From Lapidilactobacillus concavus DSM 17758 (GTDB lineage: Bacteria; Bacillota; Bacilli; Lactobacillales; Lactobacillaceae), in NCBI RefSeq assembly GCF_001435835.1, contig NZ_AZFX01000010.1, positions 1-57,632 of the forward strand: a stretch of DNA of 57,632 bases, written 5' to 3'. Of this stretch, positions 42,215 through 50,476 are shown piece after piece. A program made the translations under genes and the position numbers. Within the stretch, counting starts at the first letter, position 1, and each line of letters opens with the position of its first letter. A model generated the notes under the pieces. The model was not told the DNA's origin and searched no databases. It was given only the letters and a program-made list of their open reading frames with translations.

Positions 42215-42242
42215 AGAGTGTGGAACAAGGCGGTTAGCTTCT
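42215..42242 (+). repeat. 28-bp direct repeat, copy 2
   Basis: Exact copy of 41979-42006, ending 20 nt before the mapA stop codon. Confidence 0.85.
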
Positions 42243-42262
42243 TGGCGTGAACAACAGAACTC

Positions 42263-44548
42263 TTAAACCGTTGCGACCTTCCCCGCCTGTAATTCAACAG
42301 CTTCTCCGTTCACCTTAACCGTTAAATCATCGCCCGCAAGAAGACTAAACTCACTTTGATCGTGACGAACTTTGACCGAGAGTAAGCGGCCACGGAAGTT
42401 AATTTTAAACGCGTAACCTTGCCATTTTTTCGGACAGAACAACTTGAATGCTAACTGACCATTCTGATGACGCATTCCAGCAAATCCTTGGACAATGGCT
42501 AACCAGCCACCACTCATGGATGTGATGTGCAAACCATCATCTGAATCGTTGTTGTAGTTATCCAAGTCAAGACGCGCGGTGCGTTCATAAAAGTCGACAG
42601 CCTTCTCCTCTTCCCCAATTTCTGCAGCCAAGATGCTATGGATGCAAGCGGAGAGTGAAGATTCGTGGACGGTTAGTGGCTCGTAAAAATCAAAGTTACG
42701 TTTCTTTTGCTCGAGCGTGAATTGATCATTCAAGAAGTAAATGCCTTGCAAAACATCGGCTTGCTTGATGAATGGTGATCGAAGAATCTTATCCCATGAC
42801 CAATGTTGATTGATGGGTCGTTCTTTAGGATCAATGCTCGAAGCTGGCCGTAAATCTTTATCTAGAAAATCATCTTGCTGCAAGAAGATACCCAATTTTT
42901 TATCTTCTGGGAAGTACATCCGCTCAATAATATCTTGCCAGTGTGCTTTTTCATCATCAGTGACTGCAAGATCCTGCGCTTTTTCTGTGGAAACTTGTTG
43001 AAGGATCTCAAGCGTGTATTTCAAAACCCAAACGGCCATCTGATTGGTATACCAGTTGTTGTTGACGTTATTCTCGTATTCATTGGGGCCAGTCACCCCA
43101 TGGATCATATATTTCTGAGCGTGTTGTGAAAAGTGAACGCGATCTGCCCAGAATCGTGCAATACCAACGAGGACTTCAATACCATGATTCAAGACATAGC
43201 TCATATCACCGGTGTAATCTGTGTAGTCATAAATTGCGTGAGCGATTGCCGAATTACGATGAATTTCTTCAAAGGTAATTTCCCATTCATTATGACACTC
43301 GATGCCATCAAAAGTAACCATTGGGTATAAGGCCCCTTTAAGGCCTTGCTGACGAGCATTGTGGAAGGCACCGGGTAATTGACGGTAGCGATATTCTAGA
43401 AGCTGACGATTGACCTCAGGCTTCGTGACAGCAAGGTACATCGGCACGATGTAGGCTTCTGTATCCCAATAAGTGGCACCACCATATTTTTCACCTGTGA
43501 ATCCTTTCGGTCCAACATTCAAACGCGAATCTTCGCCATAATAGGTCATAAATAATTGTAGGATATTAAACCGGATGCCTTGTTGGGCAGCGGGGTCGCC
43601 ATCGATCTGAACATCTGATTGTGCCCAGCGTTGTTGCCAGATTTGATTATGAGCTTGCAGATGGTCCTCAAACGATAACTTTTTAGATTCATCCAAAATT
43701 TGAGTCGCATCCGCAATCTGTTGCGCTTCCGCGACATCGCGACTCGTCACCACGGCAACTTGCTTGTCCAAGCTGATACTTTGATTGGCAGCCAGATCAA
43801 CTGTAATTTTTTCAGCAACGGCTTGATCAGTCAAGACAGCTTCGCGTTGTATCTCAACTGACGACGCCACGATATTCTGCATCTCTTCTGTGACTGTAAA
43901 TCTCGGCGTGCCGAAGGGATTCGACTTCGTTTCAACCGTCAGACTGTAACGATTGTCAGATTGCGCCGAATGAGCCTTGAGTTCCCAGAAATTCTCCTCA
44001 TAATTAGCATCTTCATTATGAACATCGCTACTAATTGAGGGTTGGAAAACCAGCTTAGCTTGTCCAGATAAAACCGTCGCCTTGACTGAAATCAGACCGA
44101 GTTGCTGGGTCACGTTGCTCATGAAGCGAGCAAATTCAAACTTAATCTGAACGTCTTGTGCAAATTCACCAACGAATGATCGCCGAAGAACACCATTATG
44201 CATATCTAATGAAAGTTGAAAGTCCGAGTAGCCAATCCGTGCTAGATCGACATCTTCGCCGTTAACACTAATCGGGATACTTAAAAAATCTGGTGAGTTA
44301 ATCGCTTTGCCGAAATACTTTGGATAACCGTTTTTCCACCAGCCAACCCGCGTCTTATCTGGAAACCAAACGCCGGCAAGATATAATCCCTTCAAAGTAT
44401 CGCCACTGTAATGTTCTTCAAAGTTGCCACGCATACCCATGTACCCATTGCCGATGGACGTCATGCTTTCCTGTAAACGTTTGTCAGCAATTGCTAACTC
44501 ATTTGTTTTGATCACCCACGGATCAATTTGAAATAATCGTTTTGTCAT
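42263..44548 (-). CDS. mapA: maltose phosphorylase (GH65)
   Basis: Splits maltose with phosphate into glucose and beta-glucose-1-phosphate in the cytosol. It has 761 residues, normal for the family. The general-acid glutamate lies in CHNEWEITFEEIHRNSAIAH; GANEYENNVNNNWYTN-type sequence (here VTGPNEYENNVNNNWYTN) marks the (alpha/alpha)6 barrel. ATG at 44548 follows GAGGAG closely; the upstream frame from 44584 has no site. No beta-phosphoglucomutase gene is adjacent, so pgmB must be elsewhere. It follows the cyclomaltodextrinase gene with no clear terminator between. Confidence 0.93.
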   Translation of the reverse strand: MTKRLFQIDPWVIKTNELAIADKRLQESMTSIGNGYMGMRGNFEEHYSGDTLKGLYLAGVWFPDKTRVGWWKNGYPKYFGKAINSPDFLSIPISVNGEDVDLARIGYSDFQLSLDMHNGVLRRSFVGEFAQDVQIKFEFARFMSNVTQQLGLISVKATVLSGQAKLVFQPSISSDVHNEDANYEENFWELKAHSAQSDNRYSLTVETKSNPFGTPRFTVTEEMQNIVASSVEIQREAVLTDQAVAEKITVDLAANQSISLDKQVAVVTSRDVAEAQQIADATQILDESKKLSFEDHLQAHNQIWQQRWAQSDVQIDGDPAAQQGIRFNILQLFMTYYGEDSRLNVGPKGFTGEKYGGATYWDTEAYIVPMYLAVTKPEVNRQLLEYRYRQLPGAFHNARQQGLKGALYPMVTFDGIECHNEWEITFEEIHRNSAIAHAIYDYTDYTGDMSYVLNHGIEVLVGIARFWADRVHFSQHAQKYMIHGVTGPNEYENNVNNNWYTNQMAVWVLKYTLEILQQVSTEKAQDLAVTDDEKAHWQDIIERMYFPEDKKLGIFLQQDDFLDKDLRPASSIDPKERPINQHWSWDKILRSPFIKQADVLQGIYFLNDQFTLEQKKRNFDFYEPLTVHESSLSACIHSILAAEIGEEEKAVDFYERTARLDLDNYNNDSDDGLHITSMSGGWLAIVQGFAGMRHQNGQLAFKLFCPKKWQGYAFKINFRGRLLSVKVRHDQSEFSLLAGDDLTVKVNGEAVELQAGKVATV

Positions 44549-44725
44549 GATACTACTCCTCTTGTTGCTGAATAAATTGATCATTGCATTAAAGTGTCTG
44601 AACTAAAGGCTGATTCAAGGTAGCTTTGTTGATATCGTCATGATCACAACATTCGATCGTTTAAATAACGTCCGGATATTATCGATGCCAGACGCGTTTC
44701 AACCAGCCATTTTCATCCGCCACAA

Positions 44726-46507
44726 TTACTTCATGGTGATGACAAAACCTTTCGGCCCGAGAATGCCTTTATCAAAGTTCTGACAAAGTTGTGTGCGACC
44801 TGATACCGACATTGAGTGTGGCTGTGCGTCTAAATTAAACGTCGCGGTTAGCTGCCGGCCGCCTTGTGCTCTGGTGAAGATAACCAACTGTTGCGCATCA
44901 TCAACTAAATTCCAAGTGAATTCACCTTGCGTTAACAAATCGGCATGATCTAAACGGAGTTGAATCAGCTGTTGATAAAATTTGAAAAGTGCATGGTCCT
45001 GAGTCGACTCATCCCAATTCATTGGTTTACGACAATCTGGATCATTACCGCCATCTAATCCAATTTCATCCCCATAATAGATGCAGGGTTCTCCTTCTTG
45101 TAAGAAGGTAAAGGCTAATACCTGCCGCATTAACGTCTTATCGTGGTCACAGACTGTCAACAAGCGTGCCGTATCATGTGAATCCAACGTGTTAAGCATC
45201 ACCTCGTTGACCTGTCGTTGATAAAGTGTCCGCTGATAATTCAAGCCATCCACCATTCGCGTCGGCGTCAACGTGTGATTAACGATGCCGTTGATCAACG
45301 TTTCGGTATACGCATAATTCATGACTGCGGAAAATTGGTCGCCGGTGAGCCAAGGCTGTGAGCTATGCCACACTTCGCCAAGGATATAAAAATCACTTTT
45401 TAATTGATGACAAGTTTCCGCAAAACTCCGCCAAAATGCATGATCCACCTCATTGGCAACATCCAGTCGCCAAGCATCGATATCGAACTCCTTGATCCAA
45501 TAAGCCGCAACATCCAATAGATACTGCTTCACTTCGGGATTAGCAGTATTCAGCTTCGGCATATGTGGTGTGAAGGCGAATGTGTCGAAAGTCAACGCCT
45601 TTGCACTCTCGAAGTTGTCCGTTTCTTGATAGGTCACTGGGAAACGCTTGATGTGAAACCAATTTGCAAAACGGGACTGTTCACCATTAGCGACAACATC
45701 TTGCCATTGAACAGAACGATCACCAATGTGGTTGAACACGGCATCCAACATCACCTTGATCCCCCGTTGATGCGCAGCTTCAACAAGCTGTCGGAATAAT
45801 TCTTTGTTGCCAAAATCAGGATCAATTTCTAAATAATCGATGGTGTCATATTTATGATTGGAATAGGCCTTGAAAATTGGGCAGAAATAAATTCCATTGA
45901 TTCCCAATTCCTGTAAGTAGTCTAAATGATCGAGAACACCTTGCAGATCCCCACCATAATAATCCGTCCGATTAGGGCTCAAATCACTGCGCCATGGCTT
46001 AACTCCCACTTGATCATTTGTGGGGTCGCCATTTGCGAAGCGCTCAGGAAAAATTTGATACCAAACCGTCTGTCGCACCCAATCCGGTTCTTTGAAGCGA
46101 TCAATCTCATGTAGATAAGGTAACCGGAATGGATTACCATTCGTGCCGATTGCGTCAACCGCAAACGGAAAGACACCACGATCGCCATACAAAACTTCTT
46201 GACCATCGACACCGATGATTTGAAAATCATACTGCGCGCGTTTATACGGCACTTGTACAGCAGCTTCCCAGTAATCGAAATCTTCTGTCGAGGCTATTTT
46301 GTGCATTGCCGTCGTCTGGTAATCCCAATGAGAACTCCCGGAATTATTGGTAAGATCATCCGTCGTGCTTGCATAAGGATCCCCGAAGAAGCAATTAACC
46401 GATGCAACATCATCACGCTTCGTCCGCAAACGTAGACGAAGATCATTGGCTTGGTAAAGATACGCAAATTCACTTTCTGGGCGGTGATAGATTGCTGCTG
46501 TTTCCAT
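44726..46507 (-). CDS. GH13 cyclomaltodextrinase / neopullulanase / maltogenic amylase
   Basis: A 593-residue GH13_20-type enzyme with an N-terminal CBM34-like domain of about 125 residues before the barrel. Catalytic regions: DAVFNHIGD (I), AWRLDVANEVD (II, nucleophile Asp), ILGEVWH (III, acid Glu), NTLDSHDT (IV). No signal peptide, so it acts on imported maltodextrins in the cytosol. It has its own start after the malG terminator; a TTTTGACT/AGTCAAAA palindrome near 46575-46600 may be regulatory. Confidence 0.9.
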   Translation of the reverse strand: METAAIYHRPESEFAYLYQANDLRLRLRTKRDDVASVNCFFGDPYASTTDDLTNNSGSSHWDYQTTAMHKIASTEDFDYWEAAVQVPYKRAQYDFQIIGVDGQEVLYGDRGVFPFAVDAIGTNGNPFRLPYLHEIDRFKEPDWVRQTVWYQIFPERFANGDPTNDQVGVKPWRSDLSPNRTDYYGGDLQGVLDHLDYLQELGINGIYFCPIFKAYSNHKYDTIDYLEIDPDFGNKELFRQLVEAAHQRGIKVMLDAVFNHIGDRSVQWQDVVANGEQSRFANWFHIKRFPVTYQETDNFESAKALTFDTFAFTPHMPKLNTANPEVKQYLLDVAAYWIKEFDIDAWRLDVANEVDHAFWRSFAETCHQLKSDFYILGEVWHSSQPWLTGDQFSAVMNYAYTETLINGIVNHTLTPTRMVDGLNYQRTLYQRQVNEVMLNTLDSHDTARLLTVCDHDKTLMRQVLAFTFLQEGEPCIYYGDEIGLDGGNDPDCRKPMNWDESTQDHALFKFYQQLIQLRLDHADLLTQGEFTWNLVDDAQQLVIFTRAQGGRQLTATFNLDAQPHSMSVSGRTQLCQNFDKGILGPKGFVITMK

Positions 46508-46629
46508 GAATGAAATTCCTCTCTTTAAATAAATTAATATGGGAATACGTTGAGCAGATCATGCGTGGTGTTTTTTGACTCAATTAGTCAAAATGGCATC
46601 ACCGAATCGAAAAAACGACCTCTTAATAA

Positions 46630-46666
46630 AATAGAAACCATTCATGAACTGCGAGTGGTTTCTATT
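46630..46666 (-). terminator. terminator of malEFG
   Basis: Perfect 11-bp stem AATAGAAACCA / TGGTTTCTATT followed by a T-rich stretch on the minus strand, 8 nt past the malG stop. Confidence 0.8.
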
Positions 46667-46673
46667 CTTAAAA

Positions 46674-47528
46674 CTAACCCTTGTCTGCACCAGCGGTGAT
46701 CCCGTTCACATAATAACGTTGCAAAACGATGAATAGAATGGTGATTGGGACGGCAATAATGACACATCCAGCAACGAAGGCAGTGAAATACTGACTGCTG
46801 AGGCCCTTCGTGTTAGACATCATATTGTAGAGGCCATAAGCCACTGTCTTATTCTTAGGACTATCCGTCGAAAGAATAATACTTGGGAAGATAAAATCAG
46901 TCCATGGCCCCATAAACGCGGTTAGCGACGTATAAATAATCATCGGTCGATCCATTGGCAAAATAATATGCGTAAAGATCTGCCACTTGGTTGCTCCATC
47001 CAATTCGGCTGCCTCATCGAGTGACTTTGGCACGGTATCCAGGAACCCTTTCATCACGTAGAACCCAAGTCCAGCACCACCAATATAGACCAAAGTTAAG
47101 CCAGCCAAGTTTGTCATACCAATTGCCTTTAGCATGTAGTACAGGGCGATCATCGACATGAAGCCTGGGAACATACCCAATACGAGTGCGAACTGCAAGA
47201 ATGGTTTACGCAGTTTGAAACGTAGACGTGATAAGGAATAAGACATCACCGTCGTTGTAAACGTATTGACAACCGCACAAATCACGGCAATAACGAACGT
47301 ATTTAGGACCCAAGAGCCGAATGGATATAACTTGTTATTGAAGATTTTCGCATAGTTACTGAGTGTCCATTGTTTGGGAATGAATGTTGAGACGAACCCT
47401 GATAAGTTAACTGAGAAACTCGTCATGATGATCCAAGCGATTGGAAAGATCCAAACGATGACTAATGCAATCAGCAGAAGATATCTTAACGATAAAGAAA
47501 GCCGTTGTTGACGTTTATATGAATGCAT
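46674..47528 (-). CDS. malG: maltodextrin ABC transporter permease MalG
   Basis: Membrane permease, 284 residues with six hydrophobic segments. The EAA loop that contacts the ATPase reads LDEAAELDGATKWQIFTHIILP (roughly residues 183-204). Starts 5 nt after the malF stop. Confidence 0.94.
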   Translation of the reverse strand: MHSYKRQQRLSLSLRYLLLIALVIVWIFPIAWIIMTSFSVNLSGFVSTFIPKQWTLSNYAKIFNNKLYPFGSWVLNTFVIAVICAVVNTFTTTVMSYSLSRLRFKLRKPFLQFALVLGMFPGFMSMIALYYMLKAIGMTNLAGLTLVYIGGAGLGFYVMKGFLDTVPKSLDEAAELDGATKWQIFTHIILPMDRPMIIYTSLTAFMGPWTDFIFPSIILSTDSPKNKTVAYGLYNMMSNTKGLSSQYFTAFVAGCVIIAVPITILFIVLQRYYVNGITAGADKG

Positions 47529-47533
47529 AGAAT

Positions 47534-48883
47534 TTAGCCCTCCTTAAACGCATTTGTACGACGATAGGCCAGCAGTGAGAAGACGGCTGAAATGATGAAG
47601 ATGAAAATACCTAACGCAGCTGCGATATTATAATTAGGTACCGATTGCATCGTCAATTTGTACAACCAGGTGACCAGTAAATCTGTAGAACCCGCTTGAT
47701 AAAACTTGGAGTTCAATGGTCCACCACCCGTTAACAAGAAAATCACGTTAAAGTTATTGATGTTACCAATAAACTGTTGAATCAAAGCAGGTGTCATCAC
47801 AAATAGAATCTGTGGGAATGTAATCTTGTTGAAGACTTGGAAGGCATTGGCCCCATCGATTCGCGCTGCCTCGATCTGATCTTGGGGCAAATTCTGAATA
47901 ATGGCGGTGACAATCAACATAGTCACTGGAATCCCGATCCACATGTTGGTCACAATGACGGTCAATTTAGCCAAGTTGGCGTTCTGCAAGAATTGAATTG
48001 GTTCTGTGATCCAGTGCATACGTTGTAACCAGCTGTTGACTGGGCCGGCATTATCCCAGAACATCGACATCATTAGTAATGAAACGAATTGGGGAACGGC
48101 GAAGACAATAACGAACAACGTTCTGAACACGCCTCTAAACTTAATGCCTTTAGATTCAATCAAGAGCCCCAACAAGACACCGAAGACGAATGTTGTTGCA
48201 GTTGCGGCAACAGCCCAGACCAAGGTCCAACCTAGAACAGGGAAGAATGTGCCGGCCATGCTACCTGTCAAGATCTCACCGAATGCTTGAAAACCCGTCC
48301 AAGAAAACCCAATGGGATGATATTGGTTAAAGTTCGTGAAGGCCATGGTGATCATATAGATTGTTGGCGTCACGGTGAAGGCAAGAATACCAGCCAATGG
48401 TAAGAACATCAAGAGTTGATGCAGCCGCGTATCCAACAAGGATGCGAGGTCCTCTTTTGTCGTTGGAATATGCTTGCCATCACGATTCAATGCATAGAGA
48501 TGACGCGTCGACTTCAAGCTGGCATAGTAAAGAACTAATAGCAAGGCGATTAAGATGATTGAAATCACCCCAAAGAGCAAGATAACCATCGAAGAATCCG
48601 GTTGTTTAGTGACATAAATACCCTGGTTCTTATCAAATACTCGAGTCAACTTTTTGATTTTGCCTAAACTGCCTAATAAACTGATGGCACTAATGCCATT
48701 GTAGAAAAACCAGACTAAGAAAATAACTTCACTCAATAGAAAGACAAGGCCCTTGAGCCATTGTTTATTCTTTAGCTGACTGATTCCCATGATGATGAAG
48801 CTAAGTTTCGTAGCCCAATCTCCTTCTTGCCAAGTTTCTTTAAACGTGGCCTCAGGAGCGGTGTGTGCTTTCTTTTTAAACAT
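47534..48883 (-). CDS. malF: maltodextrin ABC transporter permease MalF
   Basis: A 449-residue permease. It has an N-terminal extension of about 150 residues with extra hydrophobic segments before the transport domain, as in other lactobacilli. The EAA loop is IEAARIDGANAFQVFNKITFP. The operon has no malK; energy must come from an ATPase encoded elsewhere. Confidence 0.93.
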   Translation of the reverse strand: MFKKKAHTAPEATFKETWQEGDWATKLSFIIMGISQLKNKQWLKGLVFLLSEVIFLVWFFYNGISAISLLGSLGKIKKLTRVFDKNQGIYVTKQPDSSMVILLFGVISIILIALLLVLYYASLKSTRHLYALNRDGKHIPTTKEDLASLLDTRLHQLLMFLPLAGILAFTVTPTIYMITMAFTNFNQYHPIGFSWTGFQAFGEILTGSMAGTFFPVLGWTLVWAVAATATTFVFGVLLGLLIESKGIKFRGVFRTLFVIVFAVPQFVSLLMMSMFWDNAGPVNSWLQRMHWITEPIQFLQNANLAKLTVIVTNMWIGIPVTMLIVTAIIQNLPQDQIEAARIDGANAFQVFNKITFPQILFVMTPALIQQFIGNINNFNVIFLLTGGGPLNSKFYQAGSTDLLVTWLYKLTMQSVPNYNIAAALGIFIFIISAVFSLLAYRRTNAFKEG

Positions 48884-48922
48884 ACGTTTACGGTCCTTTT
48901 CCTAATCTAATCTTAAGACAAA

Positions 48923-48945
48923 GAGGTCAGGCTCAGCCCAACCTC
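48923..48945 (-). repeat. hairpin between malE and malF
   Basis: GAGGT/ACCTC with inner GGCT/AGCC and a short mismatch. No T-run follows. It is well placed to stabilise the malE part of the transcript or act as a leaky terminator. Confidence 0.5.
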
Positions 48946-48964
48946 CCCACAGATCATAACAACA

Positions 48965-50185
48965 TTACTTAGAGCTACCAGAAATTCCTTTTTCAAACGA
49001 TGCAAGTTGTGTCTTGTATTGTGAAGCTGGTGTTTTACCTTTATAGGCATTGTCGATCAGTGGTGCGGCTAAATTCCAGAACGACGCCATCTGGTCCATC
49101 TTTGGCATTACAGTACTGCGATTTGCTTGTTTGATCACCGCTTTAGCCACTGGATCAGCTTTAATTGCCTTATTCTTTTGTGCTTTCTTAGAAACAGGAA
49201 TGGCATTTGTGCCTTTATAAAGCGCAACCTGAGACTTATGGTTCGATAGATATTGGGCTAAGGTTGCCGCAGCTAATTGATGCTTCGATTTTGCATTAAC
49301 GGCTAAAGTACCGACACCGGCGAATGCCTTCATTTGTTTCTCTTTACCTGAGCCGAAATCGATCTTAGGAAGAATTGAAACACCAAAGTCATCACCTAAC
49401 ATCTTCTTAACGCTTTTACCATCCCAAGGTCCATCAAGAATTGCGGATGTCTTGCCTGCTTCTAAATCACTCAACAGTGCTGCACCTGACTGACGAACGC
49501 CCTTGTTGGACTTTTGAGCAGCCAACCAAGTCATGACCTGAACACCTTTAGCATTGTTAACCTTAGTTCCCTTTAGTTTTTCACCATTCTTGCCATAAAG
49601 GTAAGTCCCATTTGATAAGAAGGCTGGATACCAGTTATAGGCGTTAGTAAAGTCAGTCCCGATCACACCTGTTGCCGTTAGACTCTTCCATGTTTTGACT
49701 TGAGTTGCATTTAATTTTGACTTGTTATAGTAAATGATGTTTGCTTGCTCATCTTGTGGATAAGCTAAATATTGACCCTTCCAAGTCACAGCTTTCCCTG
49801 CCAACTTCACATCATTCTTCTTCACCCATTTCTTTGCGGATGGCGATAAGGGATTGATGTAGCCTGCAGAGAACATTGCGCCTAATTGGTCGTTAGGTGC
49901 TTTGAAGACATCAGCAGCCTTGGATGGATCTTTAGCCAAATCGGTTTTTGCAGAAGCAGAACCCGATGGACTGGTTGAAACCTTAACTTTAACTTTTGGA
50001 TACTTCTTCTCGAATTTCTTAACTAATTTCTTGTATGATGGCACATTGTTTGTATCCACCCATAATGTAATGTTACCTTTTGGCTTAGCCTTCGCAGCTG
50101 AAACGCTCTGGCTATCAATAGAGGCGACTGTCGCTAATGCTAAAACTGAAGCACCCGCAACCACGATCTTCTTCCATGACTTCAT
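48965..50185 (-). CDS. malE: maltodextrin-binding protein MalE, lacking a lipobox cysteine
   Basis: Extracellular solute-binding protein of 406 residues, with GNITLWVDTNN and a signal peptide of about 31 residues. The signal ends ASIDSQSVSAAKAK without the expected L-x-G-C lipobox, and I see no cysteine in the whole protein. Cleavage would be by signal peptidase I, leaving it without a lipid anchor. It is very lysine-rich, which may hold it to the wall. AGGAGG precedes the start. Confidence 0.92.
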   Translation of the reverse strand: MKSWKKIVVAGASVLALATVASIDSQSVSAAKAKPKGNITLWVDTNNVPSYKKLVKKFEKKYPKVKVKVSTSPSGSASAKTDLAKDPSKAADVFKAPNDQLGAMFSAGYINPLSPSAKKWVKKNDVKLAGKAVTWKGQYLAYPQDEQANIIYYNKSKLNATQVKTWKSLTATGVIGTDFTNAYNWYPAFLSNGTYLYGKNGEKLKGTKVNNAKGVQVMTWLAAQKSNKGVRQSGAALLSDLEAGKTSAILDGPWDGKSVKKMLGDDFGVSILPKIDFGSGKEKQMKAFAGVGTLAVNAKSKHQLAAATLAQYLSNHKSQVALYKGTNAIPVSKKAQKNKAIKADPVAKAVIKQANRSTVMPKMDQMASFWNLAAPLIDNAYKGKTPASQYKTQLASFEKGISGSSK

Positions 50186-50213
50186 TTCTTTGGTTCCTCC
50201 TAGAATTAAAATA

Positions 50214-50228
50214 TGATTTCGCTTACAA
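50214..50228 (-). promoter_or_regulatory. cre site (CcpA) at the malE start point
   Basis: Minus strand TTGTAAGCGAAATCA matches the consensus WTGNAANCGNWNNCA at every defined position. It overlaps the expected +1, which predicts catabolite repression by roadblock or blocking of the promoter. Confidence 0.75.
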
Positions 50229-50233
50229 GGGAC

Positions 50234-50262
50234 ATTATTACAGCCTCTAGTTTTTTAATCAA
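50234..50262 (-). promoter_or_regulatory. malEFG promoter
   Basis: Minus strand TTGATT (50257-50262) with AATAAT at 17 bp (50234-50239), or TAATAA at 16 bp. Confidence 0.6.
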
Positions 50263-50274
50263 GGCAAATACCGA

Positions 50275-50288
50275 TGTTACCGATAACA
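50275..50288. promoter_or_regulatory. MalR operator upstream of malE
   Basis: Palindrome TGTTACCGATAACA, 12 bp upstream of the -35 box. The same sequence occurs before the alpha-glucosidase gene (52278-52291). Confidence 0.75.
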
Positions 50289-50410
50289 GAAAAAGTGTCA
50301 TCACTTAACCTTGACCCAGATCAGCGTGCGGCGTCATGACTAAATCGTCTGCTATCCTCGTCTCAAAATCGATTCGATAGTTCGTAGGCTCATGCATTTT
50401 TTCAGTAAAA

Positions 50411-50442
50411 AGTGAGTGAAATCTGATTAGATTTCACTCACT
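50411..50442 (-). terminator. terminator of the alpha-glucosidase gene
   Basis: Perfect 14-bp stem AGTGAGTGAAATCT / AGATTTCACTCACT with a 4-nt loop, followed by Ts on the minus strand. Confidence 0.85.
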
Positions 50443-50476
50443 CCTGCCGTGACATTTTCAATTGTTCTTGCTAAAT

